From Lachnospira sp. (lineage in GTDB: Bacteria > Bacillota > Clostridia > Lachnospirales > Lachnospiraceae): a DNA stretch of 64,000 bases. Numbering within the stretch: position 1 is the stretch's first letter; each line of letters starts with the position of its first letter. Shown here one piece after another: positions 8,235 to 17,561 of this stretch. The stretch spans positions 88,312 through 152,311 of the forward strand of contig SVDX01000002.1 of the NCBI GenBank assembly GCA_015057605.1. The letters are read 5' to 3'. Below the pieces are notes generated by a model, which saw only the letters and a list, made by a program, of their open reading frames with translations, was not told the DNA's origin and did not search any database. Made by a program: the position numbers and the translations under genes.

Positions 8235-10745
8235 TTAATCAATTGCATATGTTATTTTTGAACTTTGAGCTCCTGCATAATTCATAGCCCATGTTCTTGC
8301 ATCACTTGCACTTCTTGTTGCATAACCATAATTATTAGATGGTCTCCAACTTGTAGCGCCTGTTGAAAGACTTGATACACTGCTTGAAAGCACAGAGCCA
8401 GAATCTGTAAATGCACCTACACCCTTGTCATCTACAACCTTGCCTGAGTAGCTTCCCTTATCAAAGTAATTCTTTTCAGAATAAATGTTGCACTCTGTAT
8501 ATGGTGTATATCCTAAATTAAATCCATATACAAAGTTGTTATAACAATGGAAATAACCATATCGCATTAATCCTGGTGCTCTTGTGTAAACATTGTAGAA
8601 ATAATTGTTACAAATAGTCATGTGTGGATATCCTGTATAAGTTCCAGAACCATCCTCGTTTGGATAGCCAAGAATTAAGCCATATTTGTGACCGCCAAAA
8701 TAACAGCCTGTAACTGAAACAAAATCAGCTTTTAAGCCAACATACATATGCTTATCAACATCACTATCTGTCATAGATGTATGGCCTGTAAATGTACAGT
8801 GATCAACCCAGAAATTATTACCATCTGAAATGTACATTTGGATGTCATCATTTGCATTTATACTCGCATCATGCTTAAATGTAATATTCTTAAAGATTAC
8901 ATTACCAGAACTACTAATACATCTGAAATGAATATTATTTAACTGTGCTTTACCAAATGCACCAACAAATGTCTTGTTCTTTCCTACATTTACCTTTGTA
9001 AGACTTGATGCTGAAATGTTGCTGTTAATAACAATTGTATATGGTGTTGAGCCAGATGCATATGATTGTAATTGACTTAATGATGTCACATATACAACAT
9101 CGCCTAAAACACCACCTGTTACAGAAGCCTTTTCTTTATTACTCATATTAAGAGAATAGCCTGCAAAGCCTTCTGCACCATATGAATTAAATCTAAAGTT
9201 CTGTGCCGAACTGCCTGAATATGTATTTAATACATATTTTCCGCTTGATAATGTAAGTGCTAAGTTTGTATTAGCATAATTTACAACCTTATAATTTAGA
9301 TTATCGCCATTGCAATCTGTCTTTGTGGCAACAATCTTCCAGTATTGAGCGCTACCACTTGGTGATGATGTTGTAACAACACTTGCACCACTTGATGCAC
9401 TATTATTTGCTGGTGCAAGCACCTGACCATTTGACGCATTTACAATCTTATAATAATCGCTACCTGATTTTACAAGTTTCCATCTGTTAGCAGTTGAGCT
9501 TGTTGTACTTGATACAACAGATGAACTGCTAACACTTACAAATGCACCATCGCTTGTGCTTACAAATGTCATAAGCTGATCTGGATATCCATCAGCATCA
9601 ATAGCACTGCTAATTGAACTGCTTGATGAACCACTTGAGCTTGATCCACTTGATGAGCTACCAGAGCCTGAAGAGCTTCCATAGCTGTCTACCTGTATTT
9701 TATAAATATTAATTCCACTATTCGATGAGTAAATATATACATATCCTGATGAACCTGAGTATGAATATGTACCTGTCGCAGCTGTTGTCCCTGCTGTAAT
9801 TGTTCCAAGTTTATTTCCTGAAGAATCCGCTACTACTAATGTTCTTGAAGAGCTTCCTGAACTCTTACAAGTAACCTTAATTGTATCTGTTCCTGTAACT
9901 GGAACCTTTACTGCACGATAACTTGTACTTCCACTTCCGCCAAGTGCTAATGCATATGTGTATGAAACATTATCCACTGTTTGGCTGTTTGAAACAACTG
10001 ACATCGTCTTTGAACTTGTAGCTACTAATGTTAAATTATTAATTGTTTTTGAAGATGAAATTGTTCCTAAGCTCTTAAAATCTGTATCTGACATATTCCA
10101 AGATGTTGATGAGCCAGTACTTGATGTAGTAGTTGATGAGCTACTTGAGCTACTTGAACTACTTGAACTACTTGAGCTTGATGAACTACTTGAGCTGCTT
10201 GAACTACTTGAACCATAGCTGTCAACCTGAACCTTGTATAAATTAATTCCGCTATTTGATGAATAAATATATACATATCCAGACGAACCAGAATATGAAT
10301 ACGAGCCTGTTGCTGCTGTTGTTCCTGCTGTAATTGTTCCAAGCTTCTTACCAGAAGCATCCGCTACAACCAATGTTCTTGCAGAGCTTCCCGAACTCTT
10401 ACAAGTAACCTTAATTGTATCTGTTCCTGTAACCGGAACCTTTACTGCACGATAACTTGTACTTCCACTTCCACCAAGCGACAACGCATAAGAGTAAGTT
10501 GTGCCGTCTACTGTTTGACTATTAGAAACAACTGACATTTTCTTTGAACTTGTAGCTACTAATGTCAAATTATTCACTGTAGTCGAGGATGAAATTGTCC
10601 CTAAGCTTCTAAAACCAGCATCAGAAAAATTCCAGGATGTTGATGTCCCAGTATTTGATGCTACTGCTTTGCCCATAAATGCATTTGAAATCAATACACA
10701 TGCGACAATTGCAAGTGATATCAATACCTTTGTTCCTTTTTTCAC
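8235..10745 (-). CDS. Secreted multimodular pectate lyase (PL1 family)
   Basis: An extracellular enzyme predicted to cleave polygalacturonate by beta-elimination. It has 836 residues. A signal peptide ends near AVA (residue 29). Two near-identical beta-rich modules of about 145 residues follow (about 38-181 and 217-360), probably carbohydrate-binding, separated by a run of about 26 serines. A ricin-B/CBM13-like region lies at about 395-525 and a PL1 parallel beta-helix at about 535-836. PL1 hallmarks are WVDHCTF and RAPGLMRYGYFHCYNN, including the conserved Arg. The start is GTG at 10743-10745, with GGAGG 7 nt upstream. A perfect 12-nt palindrome lies in the leader. The unsaturated products would feed KduI/KduD and KdgK encoded elsewhere in the window. 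Confidence 0.93.
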   Translation of the reverse strand: MKKGTKVLISLAIVACVLISNAFMGKAVASNTGTSTSWNFSDAGFRSLGTISSSTTVNNLTLVATSSKKMSVVSNSQTVDGTTYSYALSLGGSGSTSYRAVKVPVTGTDTIKVTCKSSGSSARTLVVADASGKKLGTITAGTTAATGSYSYSGSSGYVYIYSSNSGINLYKVQVDSYGSSSSSSSSSSSSSSSSSSSSSSSSSSTTTSSTGSSTSWNMSDTDFKSLGTISSSKTINNLTLVATSSKTMSVVSNSQTVDNVSYTYALALGGSGSTSYRAVKVPVTGTDTIKVTCKSSGSSSRTLVVADSSGNKLGTITAGTTAATGTYSYSGSSGYVYIYSSNSGINIYKIQVDSYGSSSGSGSSSSGSSSSGSSSSSISSAIDADGYPDQLMTFVSTSDGAFVSVSSSSVVSSTTSSTANRWKLVKSGSDYYKIVNASNGQVLAPANNSASSGASVVTTSSPSGSAQYWKIVATKTDCNGDNLNYKVVNYANTNLALTLSSGKYVLNTYSGSSAQNFRFNSYGAEGFAGYSLNMSNKEKASVTGGVLGDVVYVTSLSQLQSYASGSTPYTIVINSNISASSLTKVNVGKNKTFVGAFGKAQLNNIHFRCISSSGNVIFKNITFKHDASINANDDIQMYISDGNNFWVDHCTFTGHTSMTDSDVDKHMYVGLKADFVSVTGCYFGGHKYGLILGYPNEDGSGTYTGYPHMTICNNYFYNVYTRAPGLMRYGYFHCYNNFVYGFNLGYTPYTECNIYSEKNYFDKGSYSGKVVDDKGVGAFTDSGSVLSSSVSSLSTGATSWRPSNNYGYATRSASDARTWAMNYAGAQSSKITYAID
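9666..10634 (-). repeat. Duplicated ~430-bp module plus serine-codon tract inside the pectate lyase
   Basis: Two copies of a module-coding segment (about 10203-10634 and 9666-10097) are very similar in DNA and protein, which suggests recent tandem duplication. Between them (about 10098-10202) is a low-complexity tract of serine codons in short TACTTGAACTACTTGAGCT-like units. It could change length by slippage without breaking the frame when units of three are gained or lost. Confidence 0.8.
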
Positions 10746-10772
10746 TGTAAAACCTCCAAAAAATTATATATT

Positions 10773-10784
10773 TGTTGCGCAACA
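10773..10784. promoter_or_regulatory. Candidate operator: perfect 12-nt palindrome upstream of the pectate lyase
   Basis: TGTTGCGCAACA is a perfect palindrome with a central CG, as in LacI-family operators. On the minus strand it starts about 8 nt after a TATAAT, so it would cover the transcription start. The -35 upstream (GTGGAA, 18-nt spacing) is weak. Operator function is an inference. Confidence 0.4.
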
Positions 10785-10903
10785 CAATAATTATATAAAT
10801 TTTTTAGAATTATTTCCACTTTTTTATATTGTATTTACCTTAATTTACTACTTATTTTTATAGAACTCGTTGTCGAATTTAATATTTTTTTAGGTGGTCA
10901 TTT

Positions 10904-11689
10904 CTATTGTTCTAATTTTACAACTATTACCGGGCGTACACATATATGATTATACCATATAGAATTGCCACCTGTTTGTATTTTACCACTGCCAAGTACT
11001 GTCTGTGCATTATACAATGCTGCAGGTTGTGAACGTAACCACCAAATAACTGCCTTATCAGCAGTTAGATAATCATCTTTAGAAGCAGCATATTCTGTAC
11101 AATATGCACTCGCTCCTGTTGTAGTATTACCAACGTGCAATTTTGCTTTTACCTCTTTTTCATTTAATAGAAACACAAAATCATTTGTGTCACCACCTCT
11201 TGAATTCGTCAATGTATTTTCCAATATAATATCTGCACCTTTTGGGAAAGCACTATTGTAGAAGGTATCGTTAAGCCATTTTCTTATCGTAGAACCTTTC
11301 CAAGTATCGCTATTAGACTCATCAAATGCAATAGCATCAATGCATTTTTCTGTTATAAGCATAGCACTTTTATCGTTTACACTAATTACACGCCATTCAA
11401 TAACTTCTCTTCCGTTATCTAAATTATTATCCTGTTCATATAAACCAAATTTAACGATATTACCTAAAACAGCGTCTTCTTTTTTTATAATATCATATGC
11501 TGATTCTTTATTTTCTTCGGTTGGTTCAACTTTAGTCTCATCGTTATTGAATTCGGTTTTGTTGCTATTAGGTCTTTTATTATTTTCATTATTATCTTCA
11601 TTTTTTACGCTACAACCACAAAGCATTCCTGCTGTCAATGAAGCAATCAATATTAGGCATATAATTTTTTTTGCATTATTCTTTTTCAT
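10904..11689 (-). CDS. Lipoprotein with a C-terminal DUF6273-like domain
   Basis: A 261-residue protein with a lipoprotein signal (hydrophobic stretch ending LCGC at about residue 26), a charged Asn/Glu/Lys-rich linker (about 30-70) and a C-terminal domain (about 75-261). The domain's IEWRVISVNDKSAMLITEK, TWKGSTIRKWLND and WWLRS patterns resemble the DUF6273 group common in Clostridia, often on cell-surface proteins; its function is not established. TGAGGT lies 8 nt before the ATG. No clear hairpin was seen after the stop. The family call is from memory of the pattern and is moderate. Confidence 0.8.
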   Translation of the reverse strand: MKKNNAKKIICLILIASLTAGMLCGCSVKNEDNNENNKRPNSNKTEFNNDETKVEPTEENKESAYDIIKKEDAVLGNIVKFGLYEQDNNLDNGREVIEWRVISVNDKSAMLITEKCIDAIAFDESNSDTWKGSTIRKWLNDTFYNSAFPKGADIILENTLTNSRGGDTNDFVFLLNEKEVKAKLHVGNTTTGASAYCTEYAASKDDYLTADKAVIWWLRSQPAALYNAQTVLGSGKIQTGGNSIWYNHICVRPVIVVKLEQ

Positions 11690-11716
11690 ATCATGTACCT
11701 CACATTCTTTATATTA

Positions 11717-12196
11717 TCACTTATGATATGGTTCCCCATTACTTATTCTAAAGGCTCTATAAATCTGTTCTAATAAGATAACTCTCATCATCTGATGTGG
11801 AAATGTCATCTTTGAAAAGCTTAGTTTATAATCAGCTCTTTTCATAACATTTTCACTAAGGCCTAATGAACCACCTATAATCAATACTATATTACTATTT
11901 CCCATTAGCGCCAAGTCATCTATTTTCTTAGAAAGTTCTACTGAATCTAACATTTTTCCTTCTATAGCAAGCGCTATAACATAAGCACCTTCTGGTATAT
12001 TCGATAGTATTCTTTCTCCTTCTTTATCTTTAATTGCATTTGCCTGAGCTTCTGATGGGGCCTCTACTGTCTTTTCATCTGCTACTTCAATTATATTTAA
12101 TTTGCAATATCTAGAAAGGCGTTTTGTATATTCGTCAATTGCCATATTCCAGTATTTTTCTTTTATTTTCCCAACTGTTATTAATGTTATCTTCAT
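11717..12196 (-). CDS. rlmH: 23S rRNA (pseudouridine-1915-N3) methyltransferase RlmH
   Basis: A SPOUT-class methyltransferase that methylates pseudouridine 1915 in helix 69 of 23S rRNA. The N-terminus [16 protein letters not shown], the IGGSLGLS segment of the cofactor-binding knot and the C-terminal [13 protein letters not shown] are diagnostic. An ATG 9 nt upstream (12205) overlaps the Shine-Dalgarno AAGGA. The ATG at 12194-12196 is correctly spaced from it and gives 159 residues, the usual RlmH length. The gene begins just downstream of the terminator of the EAL gene and is followed by the DUF6273 lipoprotein. Confidence 0.96.
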   Translation of the reverse strand: MKITLITVGKIKEKYWNMAIDEYTKRLSRYCKLNIIEVADEKTVEAPSEAQANAIKDKEGERILSNIPEGAYVIALAIEGKMLDSVELSKKIDDLALMGNSNIVLIIGGSLGLSENVMKRADYKLSFSKMTFPHQMMRVILLEQIYRAFRISNGEPYHK

Positions 12197-12215
12197 ATTT
12201 TTCATCCTTTAAAAT

Positions 12216-12241
12216 ATGGCAACGAGGTTAATCGTTGCCAT
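12216..12241 (-). terminator. Terminator of the natA-to-EAL unit
   Basis: ATGGCAACGA / TCGTTGCCAT forms a perfect 10-bp stem with a 6-nt loop, followed on the minus strand by ATTTTA, immediately after the EAL gene stop. Confidence 0.8.
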
Positions 12242-12246
12242 TTAAA

Positions 12247-13671
12247 TTAATGTGTCATCATATATTCATAAAAATCTTCTATCGGCATTGGTTTTGCATA
12301 AAAATAGCCCTGTGCGATATCACACCCCATACTCTTAAGCATATTTACCTGTTCTATTGTTTCAACGCCTTCACATACAACCTTCGAATCAAGACCATGT
12401 GCAAGCTCAATAATCTTACCGATAATATATTTACTTCTTTCTGAATTTTCTGTTTGAACCAAGAAAATACGGTCAATCTTTAATACATCAAAGCTTACAT
12501 CTTTTAAAAGGTTAAGCGATGAATAACCACTTCCAAAGTCATCGATTGCAATCGAAAATCCTACTCTTCTTAATTTATTGATTAAACCAACTATCTCAAC
12601 CGACATATCTTCAAATACATATTCTGTAAGCTCTAACTCTATGTATCCTGTAGGTACATTATAGCTATCTACAATTTCTTTAATCTCATTTACATAGTAC
12701 GGCTTTGAAAGATTGTTTCTTGATTGATTAACAGATATCGGTACAATTCTCTTGTCTTCATTCACTAATTTTTGAATGTATTCACAAATTTGTGTCAATA
12801 CATATTTATCAACTTCTGTAACGAATCCATTCTTTTCAAATAATGGTATAAATTCACCTGGTGAAACAAAGCCTAGTTCCTTAGATATCCATCTTATTAA
12901 TGCCTCGCCGCCTATTACCTTTCCAGTTGCAAAATCAACCTTAGGTTGAATATATACCTTAAATTCATTATTTGCCAACGCCTTTTCCATAAGCACTGTC
13001 ATACTTTGGTTCTTTTCTAACTTTACAGCATAATTCTGATCAAAGGCTGCAACCTTACCAATCTTCGATTCTCTAATATTTTTTAAGGCTATCTCAGCTT
13101 TATCAAGCATTAACTGAAGGTCATCGTCTTCTTCTTTAAAGCAGACACCGCAGTTACAAACAAGCTTTATTTTTTCATCATTTGACAGCACTATATCTAA
13201 CGTTGCCAAATATGAGTTAAGTACATATAGCAAGGTATTTTTATCAATGTATCTTATACAAAATACAAATTTATCTGCAACCTCTCTTGCATAACAGCCG
13301 TCATCCTGTACGATATCGCCAATCTTACTCATTACGTTTCTTAGGATTTCATTACCTTTTTCAATTCCGTACATATCATTTATGTATCGGAAATTTTTAA
13401 TATTAACGTAGCCTATGGCACAATTTTTCTTTAAAACATCATTTTCAATGATGTATGTTTTAAATCTATTCATATTCCAACCACCTGTTATGTGGTCTAC
13501 ATACGCCATTTGTTTTACTTTATTTCGCTTAATATTAAGTTTTGAAATGATAAACATTTCTATCAAAAGACCTATAATAAGCACAAAGATAAGAGCATAC
13601 ACAACCTTTTCATTGGATATACCATCAATCTTTAGCATTATATTACTGTCTTCTAATAGAAATGTTTTCAT
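12247..13671 (-). CDS. Membrane-anchored c-di-GMP phosphodiesterase (degenerate GGDEF plus EAL)
   Basis: Predicted to hydrolyse cyclic di-GMP to pGpG. It has 474 residues: one membrane helix at about 22-43, a GGDEF-fold domain at about 55-205 whose signature is degraded to EVADKF, and an EAL domain at about 220-474. The EAL domain keeps GEALIRW, the Asn of NQSRNN, ELELTE, DDFGSGYSS, the Lys of LKIDR and CEGVET, so it should be active. The GGDEF domain cannot be a cyclase but may sense GTP. An AAGGAC site precedes the ATG. It is the last gene of the natA-natB-zinc ribbon-nfnA-nfnB unit, 19 nt after nfnB. Confidence 0.92.
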   Translation of the reverse strand: MKTFLLEDSNIMLKIDGISNEKVVYALIFVLIIGLLIEMFIISKLNIKRNKVKQMAYVDHITGGWNMNRFKTYIIENDVLKKNCAIGYVNIKNFRYINDMYGIEKGNEILRNVMSKIGDIVQDDGCYAREVADKFVFCIRYIDKNTLLYVLNSYLATLDIVLSNDEKIKLVCNCGVCFKEEDDDLQLMLDKAEIALKNIRESKIGKVAAFDQNYAVKLEKNQSMTVLMEKALANNEFKVYIQPKVDFATGKVIGGEALIRWISKELGFVSPGEFIPLFEKNGFVTEVDKYVLTQICEYIQKLVNEDKRIVPISVNQSRNNLSKPYYVNEIKEIVDSYNVPTGYIELELTEYVFEDMSVEIVGLINKLRRVGFSIAIDDFGSGYSSLNLLKDVSFDVLKIDRIFLVQTENSERSKYIIGKIIELAHGLDSKVVCEGVETIEQVNMLKSMGCDIAQGYFYAKPMPIEDFYEYMMTH

Positions 13672-13690
13672 AATTTATTGTCCTTTTATA

Positions 13691-15076
13691 TTATTTTTCC
13701 TTTAAGTATTCATCAATACCCTTAGCTGCCGCTTTACCAGCACCCATAGCTAAGATAACTGTAGCCGCACCTGTTACTGCATCGCCGCCGGCAAATACAC
13801 CTTCTTTTGATGTTCTACCAAATTCTTCATCTGCCACGATACATTTCCACTTGTTAATCTCTAAACCTTCTGTTGTAGAAGAAATGAGTGGGTTAGGTGA
13901 TGTACCAAGTGACATAATAACTGTATCTACATCGATTGTAAATTCTGAACCTGGAACTTCAACTGGTCTTCTTCTGCCAGATGCATCAGGCTCGCCAAGT
14001 TCCATCTTAATACATTTAATGCCGCTTACCCAGCCTTCTTCATTTACTAAGATTTCTACTGGATTAGTTAAAAGGTCAAAGATAATTCCTTCTTCTTTAG
14101 CATGATGTACTTCTTCAACTCTGGCTGGCAATTCTTCTTCGCTTCTTCTATACACGATGTGAACCTCAGCGCCAAGTCTTAATGCTGTTCTTGCAGCATC
14201 CATAGCAACGTTACCGCCACCAACAACTGCAACCTTCTTACCACCAATAATTGGTGTATCATATGATTCATCAAATGCTTTCATAAGGTTATTTCTTGTT
14301 AAATATTCGTTAGCTGAGAATACGCCATTAGCATTTTCGCCAGGAATACCCATAAACTTAGGAAGACCTGCACCAGAACCGATAAATACAGCATCAAAGC
14401 CTTCTTCTGTTAGTAATTCGTCAATGGTTGTTGACTTACCAATAATTACGTTAGTCTCAATCTTAACACCAAGACTCTTTACGTTTTCAATTTCTGACTT
14501 AACAACTGTTTCCTTTGGTAAACGGAATTCAGGAATACCATATACTAATACGCCACCTGCTTCATGTAAAGCTTCAAAAATTGTTACTTCATAGCCCATC
14601 TTTGCAAGATCACCAGCACATGTTAAACCTGCAGGACCGGAACCAATAACTGCTACCTTCTTACCATTTGTAGACTCTGGCTTAACTGGTAAAATCTTGT
14701 TTTCTCTTGCATAATCTGCAACAAATCTTTCAAGCTTACCAATTGATACTGGTTCACCCTTAATACCACGAATACATTTACCTTCACATTGTGATTCCTG
14801 TGGACATACACGACCACATACTGCAGGTAATGCTGATGATTCGCTAATTACGCCATATGCGCCTTCAACATCTCCTGTTTTTACTTTTGCAATAAAGCCT
14901 GGAATATCAATTGATACTGGACATCCCTTTACACATTGTGCATTTTTACATCCAATACATCTGTTAGCTTCTTCCATAGCTTCTTCCATATTGTAACCTA
15001 AACATACTTCATCAAAATTAGTTGCTCTAACCTTTGGCTCCTGTTCTCTTACAGGTACTTTCTTTAATACGTCCAT
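13691..15076 (-). CDS. nfnB: NADH-dependent ferredoxin:NADP+ oxidoreductase subunit B (NfnB)
   Basis: Large flavoprotein subunit of the electron-bifurcating transhydrogenase that links NADPH to NADH plus reduced ferredoxin. It has 461 residues: an N-terminal iron-sulfur region (CIGCKNAQCVKGCP at about 41-54, and CGRVCPQESQCEGKC), an FAD-binding GSGPAGLTCAG at about 146 and a second dinucleotide fold VVGGGNVAMDAARTA at about 290. Homologues are often annotated as glutamate synthase small subunit, but the adjacent NfnA gene and the absence of a large glutamate synthase subunit favour Nfn. Its ATG overlaps the nfnA stop by 1 nt (TAATG), so the subunits are translationally coupled. Confidence 0.92.
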   Translation of the reverse strand: MDVLKKVPVREQEPKVRATNFDEVCLGYNMEEAMEEANRCIGCKNAQCVKGCPVSIDIPGFIAKVKTGDVEGAYGVISESSALPAVCGRVCPQESQCEGKCIRGIKGEPVSIGKLERFVADYARENKILPVKPESTNGKKVAVIGSGPAGLTCAGDLAKMGYEVTIFEALHEAGGVLVYGIPEFRLPKETVVKSEIENVKSLGVKIETNVIIGKSTTIDELLTEEGFDAVFIGSGAGLPKFMGIPGENANGVFSANEYLTRNNLMKAFDESYDTPIIGGKKVAVVGGGNVAMDAARTALRLGAEVHIVYRRSEEELPARVEEVHHAKEEGIIFDLLTNPVEILVNEEGWVSGIKCIKMELGEPDASGRRRPVEVPGSEFTIDVDTVIMSLGTSPNPLISSTTEGLEINKWKCIVADEEFGRTSKEGVFAGGDAVTGAATVILAMGAGKAAAKGIDEYLKEK

Positions 15077-15966
15077 TATTTGTCACCTCCGCAACCACAA
15101 CCACCGTGGTGATGTGTATCTCCTTCTCTTAACTTAAGAATAGCTCTGCCTTCCTCTGTCTTATACATTTGTTGTCTCTTCATAGCTTCGTCGAAGTTAA
15201 CTAAATGTCCGTCAAATTCAGGGCCATCAACACATGCGAATTTAACCTCGTTACCAACTGTAACACGACATGCACCGCACATACCTGTACCATCAACCAT
15301 AATAGGATTTAAGCTTACGATTGTTGGAAGTCCAAGTTCCTTTGTTAAAATACAGACAAACTTCATCATAATCATAGGTCCGATTGCTACACACACATCG
15401 TATTTCTTACCTTGATTATTAACTAAATCCTTGATTACATCTGTAACCATACCTTTTCTTTCATAGCTTCCATCGTCTGTTGTAACATAAAGATTACCAG
15501 CAACAGCTCTCATTTCATCTTCAAGAATTAATAAATCTTTGTTCTTTGCACCAATGATAACATCAACATCTACTCCATGCTCATGTAACCATTTAACCTG
15601 TGGATATACTGGTGCTGTACCAACACCACCTGCTACAAATAACATCTTCTTGTTCTTTAATTCTTCAATATCTTCATTAACAAATTCAGAAGCACATCCT
15701 AAAGGACCTGTAAAGTCTCTAAATGAATCTCCTGCCTGTAATGTAGCCATCTTTTCTGTTGAAGCACCAACAATCTGCAATACGATTGTCACGGTACCTT
15801 CTTCGCGATTATAATCGCAAATTGTGAGTGGGATTCTTTCTCCCTTTTCATCCATCTTAGCGATGATGAATTGTCCTGGTTGGCATGACTTTGCTACTCT
15901 TTCAGCCTTTACGTCCATCAAGTAAATCTTGTCAGCCAATTTTCTTGCCTTTAAAATTTGATACAT
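15076..15966 (-). CDS. nfnA: NADH-dependent ferredoxin:NADP+ oxidoreductase subunit A (NfnA)
   Basis: A 296-residue protein of the ferredoxin-NADP reductase / DHOD electron-transfer-subunit type. The FAD-binding beta-barrel shows RIPLTICD. The NAD site is FVAGGVGTAPVYPQ. A [2Fe-2S] site has only three cysteines (CGAC and a later AC at about 232-247), preceded by Asp in DGTGMCGAC. In characterised NfnA an aspartate replaces the fourth cysteine, so the missing Cys fits the family. The C-terminus is His/Cys/Gly-rich (HHHGGCGCGG). It is coupled to nfnB by a 1-nt overlap and lies 24 nt after the zinc-ribbon gene. Confidence 0.92.
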   Translation of the reverse strand: MYQILKARKLADKIYLMDVKAERVAKSCQPGQFIIAKMDEKGERIPLTICDYNREEGTVTIVLQIVGASTEKMATLQAGDSFRDFTGPLGCASEFVNEDIEELKNKKMLFVAGGVGTAPVYPQVKWLHEHGVDVDVIIGAKNKDLLILEDEMRAVAGNLYVTTDDGSYERKGMVTDVIKDLVNNQGKKYDVCVAIGPMIMMKFVCILTKELGLPTIVSLNPIMVDGTGMCGACRVTVGNEVKFACVDGPEFDGHLVNFDEAMKRQQMYKTEEGRAILKLREGDTHHHGGCGCGGDK

Positions 15967-15989
15967 ATTTACCTCCGTATTTTTATTTG

Positions 15990-17516
15990 TTATTCTTGAA
16001 TTTTATATAAACCATTACTTAGTGTAACAGTAAACACTTCCGCTGTTCTTGTATCAACGCCATACATATATGTCTGTCTTTGTCCATCAAGCTCATACCA
16101 TATAATATAAAGCGTATGTTCACCTATTGTTTTCTTGGTTCTATAAACAAAATTAACTTCTTTTCCTGCTTGTGTTTCGTTACCTCCATTTTTAAGGATG
16201 CCCTTTTCAATGAGATCACTCTTTAGCATATTAACCGCCTGTGAGTATGTATACTTTGCTGGAAGTTCAAGTATATACGCTCTTGTTGAAACAACACTTG
16301 TAAGATCATATCTGTTCTTAACTATTACAGATAAAATGTGCTGTCCATTTTTCATTTCAATCTTTTCTTCAGGGTCATATTCCACAAAGTCATCTGTTAA
16401 AGTGTTATGAGCCACACTATCCCAAATGTAATAAGCCTTTCCACCCTCTGGTATATTGCCTACCTCTATTGTTTTTTCAGATGTATACTGTCCACTTGCT
16501 ACTGAAATTACTGGTGCGCTTGGTCTTTCATAGTTTATGAAATATGTAAGACCTATAACATCACTTGTAACACCAATGTTATTAATCGCTATAACCTTAA
16601 CCTCATGGCTGCCTTCTTCAAGCAATAATGCTCCTGTAAGCTCATTACTAAGCGCTGTTGGAATCGTTCCATCCATAGTATAATATATTTTTGTTCCTAT
16701 GTCACTTGTAAATTCCAATGAAATATTTTCCGAATATGAACCAGCTTCTATATTAACTACCGGTGTATTAACCATATATTTTGCAAGTCTTGCATATCCG
16801 TCCTTCGCCTTATACTTTGACATAAGTTCGTTAAGCTTAACACCATTTCCAGAAGCATAATATACTTCTGCTAATGAATCCAACGCCTCTACATAATTCG
16901 GATCAAGTACAAGAACCTTGTTAAGAGTCTCTATAGCCTTATTAACATCGCCACTATCATAATAACAATCGTATAAACACATATTTAATACAATAAGTTG
17001 ATCCACTTCTTTTGCATTAGTAAGGCTTATTGCTTTTTCAAAATATGGTATTGAATCAGCATAATTTTTCTCATTATACAAAGAAACTGCTTTATTATAA
17101 TTAAAATCATATGAATCTTCATATAAAGATTTTACCATAGATAAAAGTATCATTACTACAGCAACAAATGCTACCGTAAGTACTATGGCTATAACATAAT
17201 TTGATTTACCTTTTTTTCTCTTTCTTCTAACCTTAACGCTGTCAAAATCATCCGAAAGATCCATGTCAACTACATCTTCATACTCTTCTATGTAATCTTC
17301 GTCATCTTCATCGATAAGCTCAATCTCTGTGTCTGTGAAACTTTCAGTCTTTGCAATTGATTTTAACTCTTTTTTATCAAGTTCTGTAGTGATATCAATA
17401 TATTCAAGGACTACTGTTTCTTCCGTAGACACATCCTCTTCTTCGACAAATGTTCCACAAGATTCACATTTTATCTGGCCTGCATATAAAACGCGTCCAC
17501 ATTTTTTACATCTCAT
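15990..17516 (-). CDS. Zinc-ribbon, membrane-anchored TPR protein with a C-terminal Ig-like region
   Basis: A 508-residue protein. An N-terminal zinc ribbon (CKKCG...CESCG) lies in the first 22 residues, then an acidic cytoplasmic stretch, a membrane helix at about 110-132, two or more TPR-like helices (about 140-235) and chitobiase-C/Fn3-like segments (YYTMDGTIPT; YYIWDSVAH), followed by a final domain at about 420-508. The frame is open from a GTG at 17546, but GGAG six nt before the ATG at 17514-17516 places the start directly at the zinc ribbon. The topology implies extracytoplasmic TPR and beta domains. Function unknown; it sits between natB and nfnA. Confidence 0.85.
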   Translation of the reverse strand: MRCKKCGRVLYAGQIKCESCGTFVEEEDVSTEETVVLEYIDITTELDKKELKSIAKTESFTDTEIELIDEDDEDYIEEYEDVVDMDLSDDFDSVKVRRKRKKGKSNYVIAIVLTVAFVAVVMILLSMVKSLYEDSYDFNYNKAVSLYNEKNYADSIPYFEKAISLTNAKEVDQLIVLNMCLYDCYYDSGDVNKAIETLNKVLVLDPNYVEALDSLAEVYYASGNGVKLNELMSKYKAKDGYARLAKYMVNTPVVNIEAGSYSENISLEFTSDIGTKIYYTMDGTIPTALSNELTGALLLEEGSHEVKVIAINNIGVTSDVIGLTYFINYERPSAPVISVASGQYTSEKTIEVGNIPEGGKAYYIWDSVAHNTLTDDFVEYDPEEKIEMKNGQHILSVIVKNRYDLTSVVSTRAYILELPAKYTYSQAVNMLKSDLIEKGILKNGGNETQAGKEVNFVYRTKKTIGEHTLYIIWYELDGQRQTYMYGVDTRTAEVFTVTLSNGLYKIQE

Positions 17517-17561
17517 ACTAATCTCCATTTCTGAGCGTGCATTCACACTAAGCTCTTATTA

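Noticed and set aside
9958..10360. Overlapping open frames on both strands (Glu/Leu-rich and Gln/Val-rich)
   Set aside because: Both are shadows of the low-complexity serine-codon tract and duplicated module of the pectate lyase.
13691..15076. Glutamate synthase small subunit
   Set aside because: The domain fits, but the adjacent, overlapping NfnA gene and the lack of a large subunit in the window favour NfnB.
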